Below the pieces are notes generated by a model. The model ran no database searches, had not been told where the DNA came from, and was given only the letters and a program-made list of their open reading frames with translations. The position numbers and the translations under genes were made by a program. Below, piece after piece: positions 4,757-6,514 of a stretch of DNA of 6,514 nucleotides. Source of the stretch: Pseudomonadota bacterium (GTDB lineage: Bacteria; Pseudomonadota; Alphaproteobacteria; Rhizobiales; Beijerinckiaceae); NCBI GenBank assembly GCA_021780015.1, contig JAJXZN010000165.1, positions 1 to 6,514 on the forward strand, in the 5' to 3' direction. Positions within the stretch are counted from its first letter, which is position 1. Each line of letters begins with the position of its first letter.

Positions 4757-6514
4757 ATGCCCAACAAAATGCTTATCGATGCCTCGCATCCCGAGGAGAC
4801 CCGGGTTGTCGTCACACGCGGCAATCGTGTCGAAGAGTTTGATTTCGAATCCGCCGATAAAAGGCAGCTTCGCGGCAATATCTACCTCGCCAAGGTCACC
4901 CGCGTAGAGCCCTCGCTGCAGGCCGCCTTCGTTGATTACGGCGGCAACCGGCACGGCTTTCTGGCTTTTTCGGAAATTCACCCGGACTATTATCAGATCC
5001 CCGTCTCCGACCGGCAGGAGCTTCTCGAGGAAGACGCCCATGCCCATCGCGAGGAAGAGGAAAATCACCGGCCGCGCCGCAGCCGACGGCATCAGCGCGC
5101 CGAGAAGCGCCGCAGCGAGGACGAGCGGCTAGCCGACAAGGCACCGGCCGAGCTCGAGGCGCATGCCGCCGAAGAATCTCGGGCGAGCGAAATCGAATCG
5201 GCTGCGGGTGAGACCGCGACCGAGGGCTTCGCCGAGCAAATCGTCATCGAAACCAGCGCCGAGGATTTTGAAGCGGAGGCGGCGCCGGCTCCTGAAGCTG
5301 CGCCGTTCGCTGAAACGGCGCCGGTTTCCGGCGAGGAAACGGCTTCGGCCGACGAACATCCGTCGGCCGAAGATGCCGAACCGCATGTGCTCGCCGCCGA
5401 TCCCGCCGGCTTTGCCATCGTCGACGACGCGGCGCCCGTGGCAGAGAAAACTGTCGCGGATGAGATCGAGGCGCGCGAGCGCAAGCGTTCCGCACCCGAA
5501 GAGCGTGAAGACGAGGACGAAGACGAAGACGACGAAGAAGAGCAGGTCGAGCAACTCGGCGGCGATGCGATGGAAGAAGTCCCGGTGCGGATGCACCGGC
5601 CGCGCCGTCAGTACAAAATTCAAGAAGTCATCAAACGTCGCCAGGTCCTCCTCGTCCAAGTCGTCAAGGAGGAACGCGGCAACAAGGGCGCGGCGCTGAC
5701 GACCTATCTCTCGCTTGCCGGCCGCTATTCGGTACTGATGCCCAACACCGCGCGCGGCGGCGGCATTTCCCGCAAGATCACCGATGCCGGTGACCGGCAG
5801 CGGCTGAAATCAATCGCCCAGGACCTCGAAGTGCCGGAAGGCATGGGCGTGATCCTGCGCACCGCTGGCGCCTCACGCACCAAGGCGGAAGTGAAGCGCG
5901 ATTTCGAATATCTGCTGCGCATGTGGGAACAGGTGCGCGAGATGACGCTGAAATCGACCGCGCCGACCCTCGTCTATGAGGAAGGCTCGCTCATCAAGCG
6001 CGCTATCCGCGACCTCTACAACAAGGATATCGACGAGGTCATCGTCGCCGGCGACAACGGCTATCGCGAGGCCAAGGAATTCATGCGCATGCTCATGCCG
6101 AGCCATGCCAAGAACGTCCAGCCGTATCGCGACGCGCAGCCGGTCTTCGCCAAGTCGGGCGTCGAGGCGCAGCTTGATGCGATGTTCACCAATCACGTCA
6201 CGCTGAAGTCGGGCGGCTATCTCGTCATCAATCAGACGGAGGCGCTTGTCGCCATCGATGTGAACTCCGGCCGCGCGACGCGCGAGCACGACATCGAGGA
6301 CACGGCGCTGCGCACCAATCTCGAAGCGGCCGACGAAGTTGCCCGTCAGCTGCGCCTGCGTGATCTCGCCGGCCTCATCGTCGTCGATTTCATCGACATG
6401 GAGGAGATGCGCAACAATCGTTCGGTCGAGCGCCGCATCAAGGATGCGCTCAAGAACGATCGCGCGCGCATCCAGGTCGGCCGAATCTCGCATTTCGGCC
6501 TGCTGGAAATGTCG
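4757..6514 (+). CDS. rne: Ribonuclease E, N-terminal catalytic part (open at right edge)
   Basis: RNase E is the endonuclease that starts mRNA decay, processes rRNA and tRNA precursors, and scaffolds the degradosome. The 586 visible codons begin MPNKMLIDASHPEETRVV, typical of alphaproteobacterial RNase E. The S1 domain is split. Its first half is at about 38-85 (F58 and F68 align with RNA-binding F57/F67 of E. coli) and its second half resumes near Y286, with K310 aligning with K112. Between them is a charged insertion of about 195 residues, with an Arg-rich patch at 105-119 and twelve straight acidic residues at 251-262. The 5'-sensor R368/T369 (E. coli R169/T170) is present, as are the DNase-I-like catalytic residues D501, N503 and D544 (E. 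coli D303, N305, D346). The sequence ends shortly before the expected CPxC zinc-link near 602. A weak CGAG at 4747-4750 lies six bases before the ATG; the start rests mainly on homology. Confidence 0.96.
   Translation, partial: MPNKMLIDASHPEETRVVVTRGNRVEEFDFESADKRQLRGNIYLAKVTRVEPSLQAAFVDYGGNRHGFLAFSEIHPDYYQIPVSDRQELLEEDAHAHREEEENHRPRRSRRHQRAEKRRSEDERLADKAPAELEAHAAEESRASEIESAAGETATEGFAEQIVIETSAEDFEAEAAPAPEAAPFAETAPVSGEETASADEHPSAEDAEPHVLAADPAGFAIVDDAAPVAEKTVADEIEARERKRSAPEEREDEDEDEDDEEEQVEQLGGDAMEEVPVRMHRPRRQYKIQEVIKRRQVLLVQVVKEERGNKGAALTTYLSLAGRYSVLMPNTARGGGISRKITDAGDRQRLKSIAQDLEVPEGMGVILRTAGASRTKAEVKRDFEYLLRMWEQVREMTLKSTAPTLVYEEGSLIKRAIRDLYNKDIDEVIVAGDNGYREAKEFMRMLMPSHAKNVQPYRDAQPVFAKSGVEAQLDAMFTNHVTLKSGGYLVINQTEALVAIDVNSGRATREHDIEDTALRTNLEAADEVARQLRLRDLAGLIVVDFIDMEEMRNNRSVERRIKDALKNDRARIQVGRISHFGLLEMS
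5343..5372 (+). repeat. Perfect 12-bp inverted repeat inside the rne insertion
   Basis: CTTCGGCCGACG (5343-5354) and CGTCGGCCGAAG (5361-5372) are exact reverse complements around a six-base centre AACATC. The repeat is in frame in codons 196-206 (A-S-A-D-E-H-P-S-A-E-D) of the low-complexity S1 insertion. Each arm holds the self-complementary 8-mer TCGGCCGA, encoding Ser-Ala-Asp/Glu; four flanking pairs extend the match. In mRNA it would form a very stable stem-loop. Confidence 0.75.

Noticed and set aside
4381..4842. Plus-strand 153-codon frame running into rne out of frame
   Set aside because: No Shine-Dalgarno precedes it, its sequence is not protein-like to me, and it overlaps the well-supported start of rne by 86 bases.
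5163..5699. Plus-strand 178-codon Arg/Lys/Ser-rich frame inside rne
   Set aside because: It is a frame-shifted reading of the acidic insertion of rne. The basic composition comes from GA-rich codons read out of phase.

Overview
The window carries four housekeeping genes of an alphaproteobacterium. The genes look most like those of the Rhizobiales (Hyphomicrobiales). The DNA is GC-rich, codons end mostly in G or C, and the order release factor 2 / PBP1A / cell-wall amidase / RNase E, with RNase E divergent, is one I know from that group. A Beijerinckiaceae- or Methylocystaceae-like host is a guess from overall feel. I see no mobile element, CRISPR array, tRNA, rRNA or defence gene, and no convincing undescribed system.

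Layout. Reading leftward on the minus strand from about 4125: amiC (2743-4125, periplasmic N-acetylmuramoyl-L-alanine amidase), a 207-base gap with a candidate promoter and a dyad, mrcA (127-2535, bifunctional penicillin-binding protein 1A), an 82-base gap with a good candidate promoter, and the first 14 codons of prfB (1-44, peptide chain release factor 2) running off the left edge. On the plus strand rne (from 4757, RNase E) runs off the right edge after 586 codons. A 631-base non-coding region (4126-4756) separates the divergent amiC and rne. Most of it is probably the long, hairpin-rich 5' leader of the rne message.

How the genes fit together. amiC and mrcA act on the same polymer: PBP1A polymerises and cross-links glycan strands, and AmiC cuts stem peptides off them, mainly at division. 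prfB ends translation at UGA/UAA, and rne starts decay and processing of RNA. The shared location probably reflects conserved gene order rather than one pathway.

Points worth a second look: a 12-bp perfect inverted repeat inside the variable insertion of rne; a 10-mer (GGGCGCGGCC on the plus strand) lying in the -35/-10 spacer of both predicted promoters flanking mrcA; the structured rne leader; and the large charged insertion that splits the S1 domain of RNase E.
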